A stretch of DNA of 64,000 nucleotides from Nocardioides sp. S-1144. GTDB lineage: Bacteria; Actinomycetota; Actinomycetes; Propionibacteriales; Nocardioidaceae. Below, in pieces: positions 40,792-50,427 of this stretch. Where the stretch lies: assembly GCF_005954645.2 (NCBI RefSeq), contig NZ_CP040695.2:2108001-2172000 (forward strand). Direction: 5' to 3'. The notes beneath the pieces were generated by a model. That model was not told the DNA's origin. It did not search any database and was given only the letters and a program-made list of their open reading frames with translations. Every line of letters starts with the position of its first letter. Position 1 is the stretch's first letter. The position numbers were made by a program, and so were the translations under genes.

Positions 40792-41940
40792 ATGACGCGT
40801 GCAGCCGGGACCCCGCCCGGCACGGTCCGGGTGGCCAGCGTCGGGGGCGTGCCGGTGCTGGTGTCGGCGTCCTGCCTCGTCGTGGTCGCGCTGCTGGCGG
40901 TCGCGTTCGCCCCGCGAGCCGAGGACGTCGTCCCCGGGCTCGGGACGTGGGCCTACGCGACCGGCGCCCTGGTCGGGGTGCTGGTCTACGTCGCCGCGCT
41001 GGTGCACGAGTGCGCGCACGCGGCCGTCGCGCGCCGCTACGGCCACCGGGTGTCGTCGGTCGCGCTGAGCGTGACCGGCGGACGCACGTCGGTCGAGGGC
41101 GAGGCGCGGACGCCGGGCGAGGAGTTCACGACGGCCGTCGTCGGGCCGCTGGCCTCGCTCGCCCTCGGCCTGGCCGCCCTGGGCGGCCGGCTGGTCGTCG
41201 ACGACGGGGTGCTCGCCCTCGCGCTCGAGGCGCTCGTCGTGGCCAACCTCGTGCTCGGGCTGCTCGACCTCGTCCCGGCCCCGCCCCTGGACGGCGGCCG
41301 GATGGTCAAGGCCCTCGCCTGGCGGATCGTCGGGTCGCCGCGCCGCGGCGCGCTCGCCGCCGCGTGGGGCGGCCGGGTGACCGCCGTGCTGCTGCTGCTC
41401 GCGCCGGCCCTGCGCCAACCGCTCCTCGGGACACCGCCGGGGCTGTCGGACTTCCTCGTCTGCGGCGCCCTGGCCCTCCTGCTGTGGACGGTCGCCACGC
41501 AGGAGATCGCGGTGAACCGGATGCGGCTGCGCCTGGGCGACGTCGTCCTGGCCGACCTGGCCCGCCCCGCGCTCACGGTGCCGCCCGACCTGCCGCTCGC
41601 GGAGGCGCTGCGCCGCGCCGCCGAGATCGACGCCGGCGGCATCGTCACCGTCGACGCCACCGGCCGGCCACTCGGGCTGGTGCCGGACGCCGGCGTCGAG
41701 TCGACCCCGGCCGAGCGGCGTCCGTGGGTCGCGACGGCCGCCCTCGCCGAGCCGCTCGACGACGGGCTCTGCCTGGCCGTCGACGTGAGCGGCGACGCGC
41801 TGCTCTCGGCGGTCCAGCGGCGTCCGGCGGCGGCCTACCTGCTGCTGGACGCCGGCGGCGGGCTCCGCGGCGTCCTGGCCCTGCGCGACCTCGACCGGCT
41901 GGTCCGGCCGGGGGCGTCGGGTCGGGCCGGCGCGCGCTGA
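40792..41940 (+). CDS. Site-2 protease family zinc metallopeptidase
   Basis: A 382-residue integral membrane protease of the M50 class. Helices include LVVVALLAVAFAPRA near residues 26-40. The zinc site is VHECAHAAVARRYG near 68-81 (HExxH) and NLVLGLLDLVPAPPLDGGRM near 149-168 (the Asp ligand in the LDG motif). Helices continue to about 245. The C-terminal 120 residues form a CBS-like domain (LADLARPALTVPPDLPLAEA, then LALRDLDRL). Such proteases cut membrane-anchored regulators or anti-sigma factors, or process proteins in the bilayer; the substrate is unknown. It lies just upstream of trmI. Confidence 0.87.
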   Translation: MTRAAGTPPGTVRVASVGGVPVLVSASCLVVVALLAVAFAPRAEDVVPGLGTWAYATGALVGVLVYVAALVHECAHAAVARRYGHRVSSVALSVTGGRTSVEGEARTPGEEFTTAVVGPLASLALGLAALGGRLVVDDGVLALALEALVVANLVLGLLDLVPAPPLDGGRMVKALAWRIVGSPRRGALAAAWGGRVTAVLLLLAPALRQPLLGTPPGLSDFLVCGALALLLWTVATQEIAVNRMRLRLGDVVLADLARPALTVPPDLPLAEALRRAAEIDAGGIVTVDATGRPLGLVPDAGVESTPAERRPWVATAALAEPLDDGLCLAVDVSGDALLSAVQRRPAAAYLLLDAGGGLRGVLALRDLDRLVRPGASGRAGAR

Positions 41941-41977
41941 CGGCGCTGGCGACTGCGCCGCGGACGGCCGCACCGGA

Positions 41978-41983
41978 TACGGT
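41978..41983 (+). promoter_or_regulatory. -10 element of trmI
   Basis: TACGGT with 6 nt to the GTG at 41990, no ribosome site in between. Confidence 0.5.
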
Positions 41984-41989
41984 TCCGCG

Positions 41990-42955
41990 GTGTCCACCAC
42001 CCCCGACGTCCCCGAGGAAGCCTGGTCCGGAGTGCACCGCGGACCCCTGCGCGTGGGGGAGTGGGTGCGCCTGGTCGACGCGAAGGGCCGGCGCCACAAC
42101 TTCTGCCTGGAGCCCGGCAAGCGGTTCTTCTCCAACCGCGGCCACGTCGAGCACGACGAGATGATCGGTCGCGAGGAGGGGTTCACCGTGACCGCCTCCA
42201 CCGGCGGCGAGTACCTCGTGTTCCGGCCGCTGCTGTCGGAGTTCGTCGTGTCGATGCCGCGCGGCGCGGCCGTGGTCTACCCCAAGGACGCCGCCCAGAT
42301 CGTCGCGATGGTCGACATCTTCCCCGGCGCCGACGTCGTGGAGGCCGGGGTCGGCTCGGGCGCGCTGACCTGCTCGCTGCTGCGTGCGGTCGGGCCGCGG
42401 GGACGGGTGCGCTCCTTCGAGCGCCGCGAGGAGTTCGCCGACGTCGCGCGCCGCAACGTCACCCAGTTCTTCGGTGGCGACCACCCGGCGTGGAGCCTGA
42501 CCCTCGGCGACCTCGCCGAGGCGCTGCCGGCCTCCGGCGAGCAGTGCGACCGGGTCATCCTCGACATGCTCGCGCCGTGGGAGTGCCTGGACGCCGCGGC
42601 CGGCGCCCTGCGGCCCGGCGGCATCGTCTGCGCCTACGTGGCCACCACCACCCAGCTGTCGCGCTTCACCGAGACGGTGCGGGTGCACGGCGGGTTCACC
42701 GAGCCGCAGGCGTGGGAGTCGCTGGTGCGCGACTGGCACGTCGAGGGCCTCGCCGTCCGCCCCGGGCACAAGATGATCGGCCACACGGCGTTCCTCGTGA
42801 CCGCGCGCCGGATGGCGCCGGGACAGAAGGCGCCGATGAAGAAGCGGCGCCCCGCCCCCGGTGCCTACGGCGTCGACTACACCGGCCCGCGCCCCGACGG
42901 CATCCCGCTCGAGGTCCCGGCCGACCAGCCACCCTCGGAGGAGTCGGCCGGGTGA
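41990..42955 (+). CDS. trmI: tRNA (adenine-58-N1)-methyltransferase
   Basis: Methylates A58 in the T loop of tRNAs with SAM, stabilising the fold. The 321-residue protein has an N-terminal beta-barrel domain (LVDAKGRRHNFCLEPGKRFF near residues 27-46) and a Rossmann domain. DVVEAGVGSGALTCSLLRAV near 115-134 is the SAM site, VRSFERREEFADVARRN binds the ribose and RVILDMLAPWECLDA near 185-199 is motif IV. A Pro-rich tail follows. The start is GTG. The following amidotransferase GTG overlaps its stop (GTGA). Confidence 0.93.
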   Translation: MSTTPDVPEEAWSGVHRGPLRVGEWVRLVDAKGRRHNFCLEPGKRFFSNRGHVEHDEMIGREEGFTVTASTGGEYLVFRPLLSEFVVSMPRGAAVVYPKDAAQIVAMVDIFPGADVVEAGVGSGALTCSLLRAVGPRGRVRSFERREEFADVARRNVTQFFGGDHPAWSLTLGDLAEALPASGEQCDRVILDMLAPWECLDAAAGALRPGGIVCAYVATTTQLSRFTETVRVHGGFTEPQAWESLVRDWHVEGLAVRPGHKMIGHTAFLVTARRMAPGQKAPMKKRRPAPGAYGVDYTGPRPDGIPLEVPADQPPSEESAG

Positions 42956-43710
42956 GGCCGTTCCTGCTGCTGTCGATCCGGGCCGAGCCGGCGGCGGCCG
43001 CCGACGAGCACGCCGCGTTCGCGCGCTTCCTCGGCGTCGACCAGGCCGACCTCCCGCGCCTCCAGCTCGGCGTCGACCCGGTCGACGTCACGCTCGACGA
43101 CTGGTCCGGCATCCTGCTCGGCGGGGGCTCGTTCACGTGGTCCGACGAGCCGGCGGGCAAGTCAGCGGCCCAGCAGCGCGCCGAGGCCGACCTGTGGCCG
43201 CTCCTCGACCGGGTCGTCGCGGCGGACTTCCCCTTCCTGGGCGCCTGCTACGGCATCGGCACCCTCGGGCACCACCAGGGCGGGCTGGTCGACCGCTCGC
43301 ACCCCGAGCCCGTCGGGCCGCTCGCGGTGACGCTGACCGAGGAGGGGCTCGCCGACCCGCTGATGGCCGGGGTCCCGCGCGACTTCGCGGCCTACGGCGG
43401 CCACAAGGAGGCGCTGGCCCGGCTGCCCGCGCACGCGGTCCTGCTGGCCACGTCGCCGGCCTGCCCCGTCCAGGCCTTCCGCGTGGGCCGGCACGTCTAC
43501 GCGACCCAGTTCCACCCCGAGCTCGACCTCGAGGGGCTCGAGACCCGGATCGACACCTACGCGACGTTCGGCTACTTCGACCCCGCCGAGGCCGGCACGC
43601 TGCGGGCCGCGGGCCGGGCCGTCGACGTCCGGCACCCGATGCGGCTGCTCGGCAACTTCGCGCGTCGCTACGCACGCGCTGCTCCCGGTGGGCCGCCGGG
43701 CGACCGGTGA
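42952..43710 (+). CDS. Class I glutamine amidotransferase
   Basis: A 252-residue stand-alone amidotransferase-like protein. The nucleophile elbow is FLGACYGIGTLGHHQGG near residues 95-111 (catalytic Cys near 99). The His and Glu of the triad are in YATQFHPELDLEG near 180-192. Members of this GMP synthase-like group (such as YfeJ and gamma-glutamyl hydrolases) hydrolyse or transfer the amide or gamma-glutamyl group. The ammonia acceptor is unknown and no synthetase partner adjoins it. It is translationally coupled to trmI by GTGA. Confidence 0.85.
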   Translation: MRPFLLLSIRAEPAAAADEHAAFARFLGVDQADLPRLQLGVDPVDVTLDDWSGILLGGGSFTWSDEPAGKSAAQQRAEADLWPLLDRVVAADFPFLGACYGIGTLGHHQGGLVDRSHPEPVGPLAVTLTEEGLADPLMAGVPRDFAAYGGHKEALARLPAHAVLLATSPACPVQAFRVGRHVYATQFHPELDLEGLETRIDTYATFGYFDPAEAGTLRAAGRAVDVRHPMRLLGNFARRYARAAPGGPPGDR

Positions 43711-43765
43711 CCCAAATGTGATCTTCCCCGGCCGGTCGTCGCCTTCCGCGGTGCGGGGGCGCGGG

Positions 43766-43771
43766 TAGGGT
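43766..43771 (+). promoter_or_regulatory. -10 element of mpa
   Basis: TAGGGT; the start codon is 23 nt further on and preceded by AGGAGG (43781-43786), so this mRNA, unlike many neighbours, has a short leader with a ribosome site. Confidence 0.5.
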
Positions 43772-43794
43772 CGCCAGCACAGGAGGTGAGCCGC

Positions 43795-45555
43795 ATGTCG
43801 AGCATGGGTGACGGTTCCAGCAGGAGCGGTAGCGACAGGAACGCCGACGAGCTGATCGCGCAGGTGCGGCTCCTCGAGTCCGAGGTGTCCGACCTGCGGC
43901 GCAGGCTGGCCGACGGGCCGGTGGGCTCCCGCGGTCTCGAGCTGCGCCTCGGCGACACACAGCGGTCCCTGGCCGCGGTGACGTCGCAGAACGAGCGCCT
44001 GGCCCAGACGCTGCGCGAGGCCCGCGACCAGATCACGAAGCTGAAGGAGGAGGTCGACCGCCTGGCGCAGCCGCCGGCCGGCTTCGGCACCTTCCTGGCC
44101 CGCAACGACGACGACTCGGTCGACGTCTTCACCGGCGGGCGCAAGCTGCGGGTGAACGTGAGCCCCGGCGTCGAGCTCGACGGGCTCCGCCGCGGCCAGG
44201 AGGTCATGCTCAACGAGGCCCTCAACGTCGTCGCCGCGATGGACTTCGAGCAGGTCGGCGAGGTCGTGATGTTCAAGGAGGTGCTCGCCGACGGCGACCG
44301 CGTCCTGGTCATCGCGAACGCCGACGAGGAGCGCGTGGTCCGCATCGCGGAGCCGCTGCGCGCGGTCAAGCTGCGCGCCGGCGACTCGCTGCTGCTCGAC
44401 TCCCGCTCCGGCTACGTCTACGAGCGGGTGCCGAAGTCCGAGGTCGAGGAGCTCGTGCTGGAGGAGGTCCCCGACATCGACTACAGCGACATCGGCGGCC
44501 TCTTCGGCCAGATCGAGACCATCCGCGACGCGGTCGAGCTGCCCTACCTGCACCCCGAGCTGTTCGTCGAGCACGAGCTCAAGCCGCCCAAGGGCGTGCT
44601 GCTCTACGGCCCGCCCGGCTGCGGCAAGACCCTGATCGCCAAGGCCGTCGCCAACAGCCTGGCCAAGAAGGTCGCAGCCAGGACGGGGCAGGAGGGCAAG
44701 TCCTACTTCCTCAACATCAAGGGCCCCGAGCTGCTCAACAAGTACGTCGGCGAGACCGAGCGGCACATCCGCCTCGTCTTCCAGCGGGCGCGCGAGAAGG
44801 CCAGCGAGGGCACGCCGGTCATCGTCTTCTTCGACGAGATGGACTCCCTCTTCCGCACCCGGGGCTCCGGGGTCTCCTCCGACGTCGAGAACACCATCGT
44901 CCCGCAGCTGCTCAGCGAGATCGACGGGGTCGAGCTGCTCGAGAACGTGCTGGTCATCGGTGCCTCCAACCGCGAGGACATGATCGACCCGGCGATCCTG
45001 CGCCCCGGCCGGCTCGACGTGAAGATCAAGATCGAGCGGCCCGACGCCGAGGGTGCGCGCGACATCTTCAGCAAGTACCTCACCGCCTCGCTGCCGCTGC
45101 ACGCCGACGACCTCGCCGAGTTCGGCGGTGACCGCGACGCCACCGTCGCCGGGATGATCCGGGCCACGGTCGAGCGGATGTACACCGAGACCGAGGAGAA
45201 CCGCTTCCTCGAGGTCACCTACGCCAACGGCGACAAGGAGGTCCTGTACTTCAAGGACTTCAACTCCGGCGCGATGATCCAGAACATCGTCGACCGGGCC
45301 AAGAAGATGGCGATCAAGGACCTCCTCGACCACCAGCAGCGCGGTCTGCGCGTCTCGCACCTGCTCCAGGCCTGCGTCGACGAGTTCAAGGAGAACGAGG
45401 ACCTGCCCAACACGACCAACCCCGACGACTGGGCGCGGATCTCGGGCAAGAAGGGGGAGCGGATCGTCTTCATCCGCACCCTCATCACCGGCAAGCAGGG
45501 CACCGAGCCGGGCCGGTCCATCGACACGGTCGCCAACACCGGTCAGTACCTGTAG
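43795..45555 (+). CDS. mpa: Proteasome-associated AAA ATPase (Mpa/ARC)
   Basis: Hexameric unfoldase that binds Pup on tagged proteins and feeds them to the 20S core. The 586-residue protein has an N-terminal coiled coil (about 15-85; the Pup-binding segment), two OB folds (about 95-230) and an AAA domain. Walker A is GPPGCGKT near residues 274-281 and Walker B is [12 protein letters not shown] near 342-353. It ends in GQYL, the C-terminal Tyr-containing tail that opens the proteasome gate. The start at 43795 is chosen for AGGAGG 8 nt upstream, over a GTG at 43786. Confidence 0.96.
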   Translation: MSSMGDGSSRSGSDRNADELIAQVRLLESEVSDLRRRLADGPVGSRGLELRLGDTQRSLAAVTSQNERLAQTLREARDQITKLKEEVDRLAQPPAGFGTFLARNDDDSVDVFTGGRKLRVNVSPGVELDGLRRGQEVMLNEALNVVAAMDFEQVGEVVMFKEVLADGDRVLVIANADEERVVRIAEPLRAVKLRAGDSLLLDSRSGYVYERVPKSEVEELVLEEVPDIDYSDIGGLFGQIETIRDAVELPYLHPELFVEHELKPPKGVLLYGPPGCGKTLIAKAVANSLAKKVAARTGQEGKSYFLNIKGPELLNKYVGETERHIRLVFQRAREKASEGTPVIVFFDEMDSLFRTRGSGVSSDVENTIVPQLLSEIDGVELLENVLVIGASNREDMIDPAILRPGRLDVKIKIERPDAEGARDIFSKYLTASLPLHADDLAEFGGDRDATVAGMIRATVERMYTETEENRFLEVTYANGDKEVLYFKDFNSGAMIQNIVDRAKKMAIKDLLDHQQRGLRVSHLLQACVDEFKENEDLPNTTNPDDWARISGKKGERIVFIRTLITGKQGTEPGRSIDTVANTGQYL

Positions 45556-45562
45556 GCAGTCC

Positions 45563-46177
45563 TCACGACGCGACGCCGACCCGGCCGCGGTACCCGTAGG
45601 TCCACGGGGACCGCGCGCCGGGCAGGTACCCCTCCACCAGCGCGACGGTGTCGAACCCGGTCTGCTCCAGCAGGCCGGCGACGTCGCGCGAGAGGTGGCA
45701 GCCGCCGGCCACCCGGCGCTGCACCGGGTCGAGCCGGCGCTGCCAACGGGCGGTGCGCGGCGTGGGTGCCAGGCCGTGCTCGAGGACGGCGAGCGTCCCG
45801 CCCGGTCGCAGCACGCGGTGCACCTCGGCGAGCGCGAGGAGCGGGTCGGGGATGGTGCACAGGGTGAACGTGCACAGCACGTGGTCGTAGGCCTGCGAGC
45901 CGGCGGCGAGGCGCTGTCCGTCGAGCCCGACCCGCCGGACCTCCACGTCGTGACGCCGCCGCCGCCGTCCCGAGATCGCCCAGCCCCGGTCGGAGGGCTC
46001 GACCGCGTCGACCCGGCTGACCGCGGCGGGCAGGTGGCGCAGGTTCAACCCGCCCCCGAAGCCGAGCTCGAGGACCTCGCCGCCCAGGCCGGCGCACACC
46101 TCGGCCCGCAGCTCGCCGATCTCGCGGCCGCGCAGCGCGCGGTCGACCAGCCGGGGCACCACCCGCTCGGTCCACAC
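45563..46177 (-). CDS. Class I SAM-dependent methyltransferase
   Basis: A 204-residue methyltransferase. The SAM-binding motif I is VLELGFGGGLNLRHL near residues 35-49. DHVLCTFTLCTIPDPLLALA near 97-116 is the central strand region, and LRPGGTLAVLEHGLAP near 123-138 is motif III. A phosphatidylethanolamine- or ubiquinone-type small-molecule methylase is typical, but the substrate is unknown. The GTG start at 46177 follows TAGGGT (46185-46190 on the minus strand) by 7 nt. It is convergent with mpa (stops 8 bases apart) and divergent from the acyltransferase gene. Confidence 0.83.
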   Translation of the reverse strand: MWTERVVPRLVDRALRGREIGELRAEVCAGLGGEVLELGFGGGLNLRHLPAAVSRVDAVEPSDRGWAISGRRRRRHDVEVRRVGLDGQRLAAGSQAYDHVLCTFTLCTIPDPLLALAEVHRVLRPGGTLAVLEHGLAPTPRTARWQRRLDPVQRRVAGGCHLSRDVAGLLEQTGFDTVALVEGYLPGARSPWTYGYRGRVGVAS

Positions 46178-46222
46178 GCGGGCGACCCTACGGGTGGGTG
46201 CGGTCCGGGGGCGACCGGCCGG

Positions 46223-46228
46223 TACCTT
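46223..46228 (+). promoter_or_regulatory. -10 element of the acyltransferase gene
   Basis: TACCTT with 6 nt to ATG 46235; leaderless arrangement. Confidence 0.45.
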
Positions 46229-46234
46229 CACGGC

Positions 46235-46819
46235 ATGGCCCGCCCCTTCCTCGTCCGCCGTACCCTCGCCCGCGGCGTCCTGCGGCTCACCCGGTGGCGG
46301 ACGTCGGGCCAGGTGCCGCAGCGCGGCATCCTCGTGGGCGCACCGCACACGTCGAACTGGGACTGGGTGCTGACCATGCTGCTCGCCTGGGACAGCTCGG
46401 TGCAGATCCGGCTGCTGGTCAAGCACTCCTTCTTCAAGGGCCCGCTCGGCGTCCTGATGCGGGCGACCGGTGCCGTCGAGCTCGACCGCAAGAACCCCGG
46501 GGCCACGATCCGGGCGCTGCTCGCGGACGCCGGCAGCGAGACGTTCCTGCTGGGCATCGCCGCCGAGGGCACCCGCAGCAGGAGCGACTACTGGAAGTCC
46601 GGCTTCTACCGGATCTCCCGGCAGACCGGCATCCCGGTCACCCTGGCCTTCCTCGACCGGCCCTCGCGGACCGTCGGCTGGGGCCCGACCTTCGACCTCA
46701 CCGGCGACGTCGGCTCCGACATGGACCGGATCCGGGCGTTCTACGCCGACAAGACCGGCTTCCGCCCCGAGCTCACCACCGAGCCGCGGCTGCGCGAGGA
46801 GGACCGGACCACCCCGTAG
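46235..46819 (+). CDS. 1-acyl-glycerol-3-phosphate acyltransferase-like protein
   Basis: A 194-residue PlsC-like acyltransferase. [10 protein letters not shown] near residues 35-44 has the HxxxxD catalytic motif (H-T-S-N-W-D). [15 protein letters not shown] near 110-124 is the second conserved block (EGTR), which binds the glycerol phosphate. The protein is short and without an obvious N-terminal membrane helix. It probably transfers an acyl chain to a lysophospholipid or similar lipid; the substrate is unknown. It lies just upstream of dop. Confidence 0.83.
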   Translation: MARPFLVRRTLARGVLRLTRWRTSGQVPQRGILVGAPHTSNWDWVLTMLLAWDSSVQIRLLVKHSFFKGPLGVLMRATGAVELDRKNPGATIRALLADAGSETFLLGIAAEGTRSRSDYWKSGFYRISRQTGIPVTLAFLDRPSRTVGWGPTFDLTGDVGSDMDRIRAFYADKTGFRPELTTEPRLREEDRTTP

Positions 46820-46822
46820 GCT
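46817..46822 (+). promoter_or_regulatory. -10 element of dop
   Basis: TAGGCT with 7 nt to the ATG of dop at 46830. It overlaps the end of the acyltransferase gene. Confidence 0.5.
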
Positions 46823-46829
46823 CGACGAC

Positions 46830-48341
46830 ATGAGCGTCCGCAGGGTGATGGGCACCGAGGTCGAGTACGGCATCTCGGTCGTCGGGCAGCCCACCGCGAA
46901 CCCGATGGTGGCCTCCTCGCAGGTCGTCAACGCCTACGCCTCGTCCACGGTGCGCGCCCGCCGCGCGCGCTGGGACTTCGAGGAGGAGTCGCCGCTGCGC
47001 GACGCGCGCGGCTTCGACATGTCGCGGGCCGTCGCCGACGCCAGCCAGCTCACCGACGAGGACCTCGGTCTGGCCAACGTCATCCTCACCAACGGCGCCC
47101 GGCTCTACGTCGACCACGCCCACCCCGAGTACGCCACGCCCGAGGTGACCACCCCGTTGGACGCCGTGCGCTGGGAGAAGGCCGGCGAGCAGGTGATGCT
47201 CGACGCCACCCGGCGCGCCGCCCAGCTGCCCGGGGCGCCGCAGATCCTGCTGTACAAGAACAACACCGACAACAAGGGCGCCTCCTACGGCACCCACGAG
47301 AACTACCTGATGCGCCGCTCGACCGCCTTCGGCGACATCGTGCGGCACCTCACGCCGTTCTTCGTCAGCCGCCAGGTCGTCGCGGGGGCCGGTCGCGTCG
47401 GCATCGGCCAGGACGGGCGCGAGCACGGCTTCCAGATCAGCCAGCGCGCCGACTTCTTCGAGGTCGAGGTCGGGCTCGAGACGACGCTCAAGCGACCGAT
47501 CATCAACACCCGCGACGAGCCGCACGCCGACCCCGAGAAGTACCGCCGGCTGCACGTCATCATCGGCGACGCGAACCTCTCGGAGGTCTCGACCTACCTC
47601 AAGGTCGGCACGACGGCCCTGGTGCTGGCGATGATCGAGGATCGGTTCATCTCCGGCGACCTGAGCATCGAGGGCCCGGTCGCCGGGCTCCGGGCCATCT
47701 CGCACGACCCGACGTTGCGCCGGACCGTCACCCTCCAGGACGGGCGCCGGCTCACCGGCGTCCAGCTCCAGCTGGAGTACCTCGACCTGGCCCGCAAGTT
47801 CGTCGAGGACCGCCTCGGCGCTGACGCCGACGCCCAGACCGTCGACGTGCTGGCCCGCTGGGAGTCGGTGCTCGACCGGCTCGAGCGCGACCCGATGTCG
47901 TGCGCCGGCGAGCTCGACTGGGTCGCCAAGCTCAAGCTCCTCGAGCAGTACCGCTCGCGCGACGGCCTCGACTGGGACGACGCCAAGCTCCAGCTCATCG
48001 ACCTCCAGTACTCCGACATCCGCCCGGAGAAGGGGCTCTACCACCGGCTGGTCGCCGGTGGCCGCATGGAGCGGCTGCTGGCCCCCGACCTCGTCGACGA
48101 CGCGATGCACGACCCCCCGACCGACACCCGCGCCTACTTCCGCGGCCGGTGCCTGGAGAAGTACGCCGAGCACGTCGCGGCCGCGTCGTGGGACTCGGTG
48201 ATCTTCGACCTCCCCGGGCGCGAGTCGCTCCAGCGCGTCCCGACCGTCGACCCGCTGCGCGGCAGCCGGAGCCACGTGGGCGAGCTGCTCGACCGCTGCG
48301 ACACCGCCGAGCAGCTCTTCACCGCCCTCACCCGCCGCTGA
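46830..48341 (+). CDS. dop: Deamidase/depupylase Dop
   Basis: Converts the C-terminal Gln of Pup to Glu and removes Pup from tagged proteins. The 503-residue protein has the glutamine synthetase-like fold: [18 protein letters not shown] near residues 4-21 (active-site Glu), [16 protein letters not shown] near 92-107, [18 protein letters not shown] near 148-165 and [20 protein letters not shown] near 225-244. The residues 40-75 insert ([18 protein letters not shown]) is the Dop loop that distinguishes it from PafA. It is followed by pup with a 58-bp gap. Confidence 0.95.
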   Translation: MSVRRVMGTEVEYGISVVGQPTANPMVASSQVVNAYASSTVRARRARWDFEEESPLRDARGFDMSRAVADASQLTDEDLGLANVILTNGARLYVDHAHPEYATPEVTTPLDAVRWEKAGEQVMLDATRRAAQLPGAPQILLYKNNTDNKGASYGTHENYLMRRSTAFGDIVRHLTPFFVSRQVVAGAGRVGIGQDGREHGFQISQRADFFEVEVGLETTLKRPIINTRDEPHADPEKYRRLHVIIGDANLSEVSTYLKVGTTALVLAMIEDRFISGDLSIEGPVAGLRAISHDPTLRRTVTLQDGRRLTGVQLQLEYLDLARKFVEDRLGADADAQTVDVLARWESVLDRLERDPMSCAGELDWVAKLKLLEQYRSRDGLDWDDAKLQLIDLQYSDIRPEKGLYHRLVAGGRMERLLAPDLVDDAMHDPPTDTRAYFRGRCLEKYAEHVAAASWDSVIFDLPGRESLQRVPTVDPLRGSRSHVGELLDRCDTAEQLFTALTRR

Positions 48342-48387
48342 GCCGCCGCGCGGCCGGGCGTGCGTCGAGGTTGTCCCACCCACTGAG

Positions 48388-48393
48388 TAGGGT
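48388..48393 (+). promoter_or_regulatory. -10 element of pup
   Basis: TAGGGT with 6 nt to the ATG of pup at 48400; no leader. Confidence 0.55.
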
Positions 48394-48399
48394 CGAGGC

Positions 48400-48597
48400 A
48401 TGGCCCAGGAGCAGAAGCAGCCGCGCAGGTCGCAGGAGACCGAGGAGACCACCGAGGTGGCTCCGGAGACCGACGTCGCCGAGCGCAAGGACGCCCTCGA
48501 CAGCGACGTCGACGACATCCTCGACGAGATCGACGAGGTGCTCGAGTCCAACGCCGAGGACTTCGTGAAGTCGTTCATCCAGAAGGGCGGGCAGTAG
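48400..48597 (+). CDS. pup: Prokaryotic ubiquitin-like protein Pup
   Basis: The 65-residue protein tag that marks substrates for the proteasome. It has the acidic, disordered N-terminal part, then the Mpa-binding helix ([20 protein letters not shown] near residues 31-50) and the C-terminus [11 protein letters not shown]. The final Gln must be deamidated by Dop before PafA can ligate it to lysines. It lies 7 bases upstream of prcB. Length and ending match the family exactly. Confidence 0.97.
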   Translation: MAQEQKQPRRSQETEETTEVAPETDVAERKDALDSDVDDILDEIDEVLESNAEDFVKSFIQKGGQ

Positions 48598-48604
48598 CCA
48601 CTCC

Positions 48605-49459
48605 ATGAGCGATCCCCGTCTCCCGGCCGCCTACCTGCAGCCCGGCATGTCCAGCTTCAGCGACTTCCTCGCCGACCAGGCACCCGACCTGCTCCCCGGA
48701 CGCGTGCTCCCTCAGGGCACCGAGGGCCGCCACGCCGGCGACCTCGCCCCGCACGGCACCACGATCGTCGCGGCCACCTTCCCCGGCGGCGTCGTCCTGG
48801 CCGGCGACCGCCGCGCCACGATGGGCAACATCATCGCCCAGCGCGACATCGAGAAGGTCTTCCCCGCCGACGAGTACTCCGCGGTCGGCATCGCCGGCAC
48901 CGCGGGCCTGGCGGTGGAGATGGTGCGGCTGTTCCAGACCGAGCTCGAGCACTACGAGAAGATCGAGGGCTCCACGCTGTCGATGGACGGCAAGGCCAAC
49001 CGGCTCACCGCGCTGATCCGCAACAACCTCGGCATGGCGATGCAGGGCCTCGCCGTCGTCCCGCTCTTCGCCGGCTACGACCTGCGCGTGGGCCAGGGCC
49101 GGATCTTCAGCTACGACGTCACCGGCGGCCGCTACGAGGAGACCGCGTTCCACTCGGTCGGCTCCGGCTCGCTGTTCGCCCGCGGCTCGCTCAAGAAGCT
49201 CTACCGCGACGACCTCGACGTCACCACCTGCGTCGAGGTCGTCGTCCAGGCGCTCTACGACGCCGCCGACGACGACTCCGCGACCGGCGGCCCCGACCTG
49301 ACCCGCCGGATCTTCCCGGTCGTCCAGGTCATCACCGCCGACGGCGGGCACCGGATGCCCGACGACGAGGTCGCCGCGATCGCCGACCGGGTCATCACCG
49401 GCCGGATGATCCGTCCCGACGGTCCCGCCGCCGCCCTCGGAGGAGGTGGCCCCGCATGA
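48605..49459 (+). CDS. prcB: 20S proteasome beta subunit PrcB
   Basis: Catalytic subunit of the core particle. The 284-residue precursor has a propeptide of about 51 residues and is cut at [10 protein letters not shown], exposing the N-terminal Thr nucleophile (residue 52). [15 protein letters not shown] and [12 protein letters not shown] are conserved core strands. Lys (in the DRRAT region) and the Ser-Gly-Ser segment near 180 follow the family pattern. It overlaps prcA by four bases (ATGA) and follows pup by 7 bases. Confidence 0.96.
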   Translation: MSDPRLPAAYLQPGMSSFSDFLADQAPDLLPGRVLPQGTEGRHAGDLAPHGTTIVAATFPGGVVLAGDRRATMGNIIAQRDIEKVFPADEYSAVGIAGTAGLAVEMVRLFQTELEHYEKIEGSTLSMDGKANRLTALIRNNLGMAMQGLAVVPLFAGYDLRVGQGRIFSYDVTGGRYEETAFHSVGSGSLFARGSLKKLYRDDLDVTTCVEVVVQALYDAADDDSATGGPDLTRRIFPVVQVITADGGHRMPDDEVAAIADRVITGRMIRPDGPAAALGGGGPA

Positions 49460-50340
49460 GCACCCCGTTCTACGTCTCGCCCGAGCAGCTGATGAAGGAC
49501 CGGGCCGACTTCGCCCGCAAGGGCATCGCCCGCGGCCGCTCCGTCGTGGCCGTCCAGTACGCCGACGGCATCCTGTTCGTCTCCGAGAACCCGTCGCAGG
49601 CGCTGCACAAGGTCTCCGAGATCTACGACCGGATCGCGTTCGCGGCGGTCGGTCGCTACAACGAGTTCGAGAACCTCCGCATCGCCGGCGTCCGGCTGGC
49701 CGACATGCGCGGCTACGCCTACGACCGGCGCGACGTCACCGGCCGCGGGCTCGCCAACGCCTACGCCCAGACGCTCGGCACGATCTTCTCCAGCGGGGGC
49801 GAGAAGCCCTACGAGGTCGAGATCTTCGTCGCCGAGGTGGGCGAGACCGCCGCCGACGACCAGCTCTTCCGGCTCACCTACGACGGCCAGGTCGCCGACG
49901 AGCACGGCTTCGCCGTGATGGGGGGCCAGACCGAGGTCGTGGCGACCGCGCTCGAGGCCAGCTACGCCGAGGCGGCGTCGCTGGAGCACGCGCTGCGCGC
50001 CGCGGTCATCGCGCTCGGCCACAGCGACGCCGGCGACCGGGTGATCCCGACCGGCGACCTCGAGGTGGCCGTGCTCGACCGCACCCGCACGCGCACCCGC
50101 AAGTTCGTGCGGCTGTCCCCGGCCCGGCTCGACGAGCTGCTCGGCGAGCGCGGTCCCTCCACCCCGGGCGAGCCCGCGAGCGAGGACGGCCGGCGCGAGG
50201 GCGGCGGCACCTCGGTGCCGGGGGTCGACGACCCCGCCGACCCGACCGACCAGGTCAGCGGTGGTGTCCCGCCGCTCGAGGACCCCACCCCCGACCTCGA
50301 CCCGCCGACCGCCCCGCCGATCGCGCCGCCCGGCGGCTGA
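49456..50340 (+). CDS. prcA: 20S proteasome alpha subunit PrcA
   Basis: Gating subunit of the core particle. The 294-residue protein starts [20 protein letters not shown], the gate-forming N-terminus, then [19 protein letters not shown] and [20 protein letters not shown]. The C-terminal 65 residues are a Pro/Asp/Gly-rich disordered tail beyond the usual core, as seen in other actinobacteria. There is no catalytic Thr, as expected. The start overlaps the prcB stop (ATGA), giving equal expression. Confidence 0.95.
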   Translation: MSTPFYVSPEQLMKDRADFARKGIARGRSVVAVQYADGILFVSENPSQALHKVSEIYDRIAFAAVGRYNEFENLRIAGVRLADMRGYAYDRRDVTGRGLANAYAQTLGTIFSSGGEKPYEVEIFVAEVGETAADDQLFRLTYDGQVADEHGFAVMGGQTEVVATALEASYAEAASLEHALRAAVIALGHSDAGDRVIPTGDLEVAVLDRTRTRTRKFVRLSPARLDELLGERGPSTPGEPASEDGRREGGGTSVPGVDDPADPTDQVSGGVPPLEDPTPDLDPPTAPPIAPPGG

Positions 50341-50415
50341 GGCGGCGGCTCGACCTCGCGGGACGCGACACCGGGGTCGGGCCGGACATCCCCGCCCGAC
50401 CCAGGGTCGAGGTCG

Positions 50416-50421
50416 TAGGGT
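50416..50421 (+). promoter_or_regulatory. -10 element of pafA
   Basis: TAGGGT with 6 nt to ATG 50428; pafA has its own leaderless-type promoter, separate from prcBA. Confidence 0.55.
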
Positions 50422-50427
50422 CTGGTC